DNA from: Bacteroidales bacterium
Lineage (GTDB): Bacteria; Bacteroidota; Bacteroidia; Bacteroidales; UBA10428
NCBI GenBank assembly: GCA_016926235.1
Contig: JAFGOZ010000071.1
Span: 1-64,000, forward strand
DNA: 64,000 bases
Direction: 5' to 3'
The position numbers were made by a program, and so were the translations under genes. Shown here piece by piece: positions 62,901-64,000 of this stretch. A model generated the notes under the pieces. That model was not told where the DNA came from, ran no database searches, and worked only from the letters and a program-made list of their open reading frames with translations. How positions within the stretch are numbered: position 1 is the first letter of the stretch; each line of letters begins with the position of its first letter.

Positions 62901-64000
62901 ATGTAATTACAATTGAGAATAATAACTTATTGTTTAACAATATTGAACTTCACGATCATCAAGGAAATAAAGCCACTCTAAATGGCAGCATAACCACCAA
63001 GTATCTTAAAGATATCGGTTTAAATTTAACCCTTGCGGCTAAAAGTTTTTGCATGCTGCACACCACAGCTTATGATAACAGCCAGTTTTATGGCAATGCT
63101 TATGCAACAGGTAATATAAAAATAACAGGTCCCTCACAAAACATTCATATCACTGCCCAAATAAAAACCGAACGAAATACCGAATTCTCAATTCCTCTAT
63201 CATCAGAAAATGAAATCTACGAAAATGATTTTATCTCATGGCGCAGTAGCAAAGATACTTTAAACAAACAGCAGTCTCCGAAGAAATACGAAGTAAATGC
63301 TTCCGGAATTACCTTGGACTTTGAAATAGAACTCACACCTGATGCTGAAGCCCAACTTATATTCGATCCCAAAGTGGGAGATGTAATAAAAAGCAGGGGG
63401 GCTGGAAATATTAATTTAAATATTAATACCCTGGGTAAATTTCAAATGTATGGAGATTACAAAATTGAAGAAGGGGATTATCTTTTCACTCTCGAAAATG
63501 TTATAAATAAAAAATTTAAAGTTGAAAGAGGGGGTACTATTATATGGAATGGTGACCCAAGTGACGCAGATATAGATATAGCTGCTGTATATAAATTAAA
63601 AACCTCTGTAGCTCCAATACTCAATAAAGCTAATACTGAGCAGGTTTCCCGGAGAGTAAACGTGGAATGCAGAACATACCTTACAAACAAATTACAAAAT
63701 CCAACTATAAATCTGGACATTGCCATTCCTGGAGCCGATGAAGAAACCCGTACTGCACTAAAAAGAATAACTTCCAATGAGGAAGATAAAAACAAACAGT
63801 TTCTTTCACTGCTTGTTTTGAATAGTTTTTACGTGCCTCAAGACAATTTGAATACCACAAATACTAATCAGACATCTTCAACTTCCAGTTCAAAAGTTGC
63901 TGGTGTAACAACCAGCGAACTTTTATCCAACCAGTTAAGTCATTGGCTATCACAAATAAGCAATGACTTTGATATTGGAGTAAACTACCGGCCTGGTGAT
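59906..64000 (+). CDS. TamB-type translocation and assembly module protein, truncated by window end
   Basis: A frame of at least 1365 codons is open from 59819 through the last base. The N-terminus is one hydrophobic anchor (TIALVIILLPTGLYL) preceded in frame by a basic stretch (KKRNK). The body is long and beta-rich with AsmA/TamB features. The end matches the DUF490/TamB domain: GDYKIEEGDYLFTLENVINKKF, GDPSDADIDIAAVY, then NQLSHWLSQISNDFDIGVNYRPG, so only a few dozen codons are missing. TamB spans the periplasm and helps move lipids or assemble outer-membrane proteins. No ATG exists between 59808 and 59905. TTG at 59906 is the first standard alternative start, but it leaves out the basic residues. 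A non-standard ATA at 59882 would keep them. Confidence 0.85.
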   Translation, partial: MTIALVIILLPTGLYLSLRSNKVQNYLGEKIFNSLSKKTEHNFSFRKLKIGLFTKVVVYDLLINDQSHDTLFFMPKVQVNLRQFNRQDRILHFSKVYIDNACIKFHEDSLQVLNITTFLNSLKKDKADTTKKKWNLYISNLQINNSSFEIKKYKSEEKAGLNFSDLQLHDFNLKAKGFQMEEDSISMFINALSFADKSGFTLDNFSAYTGVSQYGICFQKGVLMTPEHTMLSFEDISLLFSNFKDLSKGNFSKNVKIKTLFNPSSISYTDLWYFSDKIPRKQDLVTFSGNIYGRLNSLKLRDMAITMGTHTTFKGKIDMDGLPDAKNTFLFIDIDHFATTMADINTILLQNKPGHSELPPTLYESGLIQYKGKFTGFIDDFVSYGVVFTDLGIISTDLLIKPDTARYVGFKGSIKAFNFDIGAFTGRTDKLGKISLVANIKGSSSQENKIYADLNGKIMKFELLGYAYKNMELNGKISDKFFDGSFTIDDPNLQFDFTGNMDFSNNIPVFNFNAQLEHANLYQMHLIDDDSLYNISCNITADFKGFDIDELDGKITLLNSTFTKTGKTLEIDKLSILARHTDKKDRLDIFSDFFTGYISGEYDFSKISQAVYKFKSNYLSSLIKEKIQLPDTIYNKFNYYFEMGETQALCEFFFPSFCISKGSLIYGNICPFEDEFNLTCFSPELTTANKPWTNFQLSIISSDSVFSINAGCENFQIAQNLKLENFTLISDVINNNIYFNARWNNWDSLLNKGNIIASAKINSSIISSKPKIDFYLQPSEIIYGTTKWQIHESSIKYDSAFLAVNNIKLTNEERELIIKGQLSGKREDLLYIDIHNFNMASINIFTEPKGLLFSGNLNGTATISEIFTNPIIDSDFLIDTLSLNKEKFGETIVHTKWDNTLKQIGINTQIKRGNINTIEINGNLVPETKIMAFNIHLDKLKMNLLTPYLSSTFSNINGVASGDLLLTGTTHKPQLNGSLVLQKAALTINYLKTDYYFADVITIENNNLLFNNIELHDHQGNKATLNGSITTKYLKDIGLNLTLAAKSFCMLHTTAYDNSQFYGNAYATGNIKITGPSQNIHITAQIKTERNTEFSIPLSSENEIYENDFISWRSSKDTLNKQQSPKKYEVNASGITLDFEIELTPDAEAQLIFDPKVGDVIKSRGAGNINLNINTLGKFQMYGDYKIEEGDYLFTLENVINKKFKVERGGTIIWNGDPSDADIDIAAVYKLKTSVAPILNKANTEQVSRRVNVECRTYLTNKLQNPTINLDIAIPGADEETRTALKRITSNEEDKNKQFLSLLVLNSFYVPQDNLNTTNTNQTSSTSSSKVAGVTTSELLSNQLSHWLSQISNDFDIGVNYRPGD

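Noticed and set aside
60706..63795. Antisense open frames in the TamB gene
   Set aside because: They lie opposite a continuous, clearly recognisable TamB frame and have no domain of their own.

Overview
The window is an AT-rich chromosomal segment from a member of the Bacteroidota, most likely the Bacteroidales/Marinilabiliales side of the phylum. The evidence is the set of family signatures: a type B (CHU_C, gliding-associated) and a type A sorting domain for type IX secretion, an ECF sigma/FecR pair next to an STN-domain outer-membrane protein, a fused E1 alpha-beta dehydrogenase, DUF2490 and Cys-rich CWC proteins. Several starts are preceded by the Bacteroidota -7 promoter element TAnnTTTG, and Shine-Dalgarno sequences are rare. 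I saw no tRNA, rRNA, CRISPR array, transposase or integrase.

Left part (1-16.9 kb): a decayed HTH gene; a leftward group with an Ig-like secreted protein, a membrane protein, a ketopantoate-reductase-like enzyme, a beta-helix carbohydrate-binding lipoprotein and a DUF2490 outer-membrane protein; a secreted protein; an MFS exporter; a ClC-CBS chloride transporter; a T9SS cargo; then the block spoT/rel - Fur family - purA, with an MFS permease converging on purA.

Middle part (17-33 kb): a long-chain acyl-CoA synthetase, then a cell-surface signalling block (ECF sigma, FecR anti-sigma, STN plus beta-barrel protein, 1564-residue FG-GAP T9SS cargo). Next come a zinc-ribbon protein, an SSB, a histidine kinase, and a BlaI/M56 sensor pair. 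In that pair the metalloprotease carries a long ankyrin-repeat tail, and three operator palindromes overlap the promoter.

Sugar region (33-52 kb), the most interesting part. (a) A GntR/HutC regulator diverges from an operon of E2, E1 alpha-beta, PHP-domain protein, SrlD-like SDR and SorE-like zinc dehydrogenase. A perfect 20-bp palindrome lies at the predicted operon promoter. (b) A leftward L-fucose operon follows: FucP, DUF718 mutarotase, L-fucose dehydrogenase-type AKR, fuconolactonase and L-fucose isomerase. (c) A rightward pair encodes an Asp/Glu-racemase-fold protein lacking the second cysteine and a BASS transporter. (d) A leftward split transketolase completes the region. Between (b) and (c) lies a 7-copy array of a 10-11 bp motif repeated every 20-21 bp. 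No fuculokinase, fuculose-phosphate aldolase or fuconate dehydratase is in the window, so the lower pathway is open.

Right part (52-64 kb): a second ClC-CBS transporter, two paralogous small membrane proteins, a lone receiver protein, an MFS permease, a TlpA-like thioredoxin, a SiaC-like (DUF1987) protein, tsaD, and a TamB-type protein that runs off the end.
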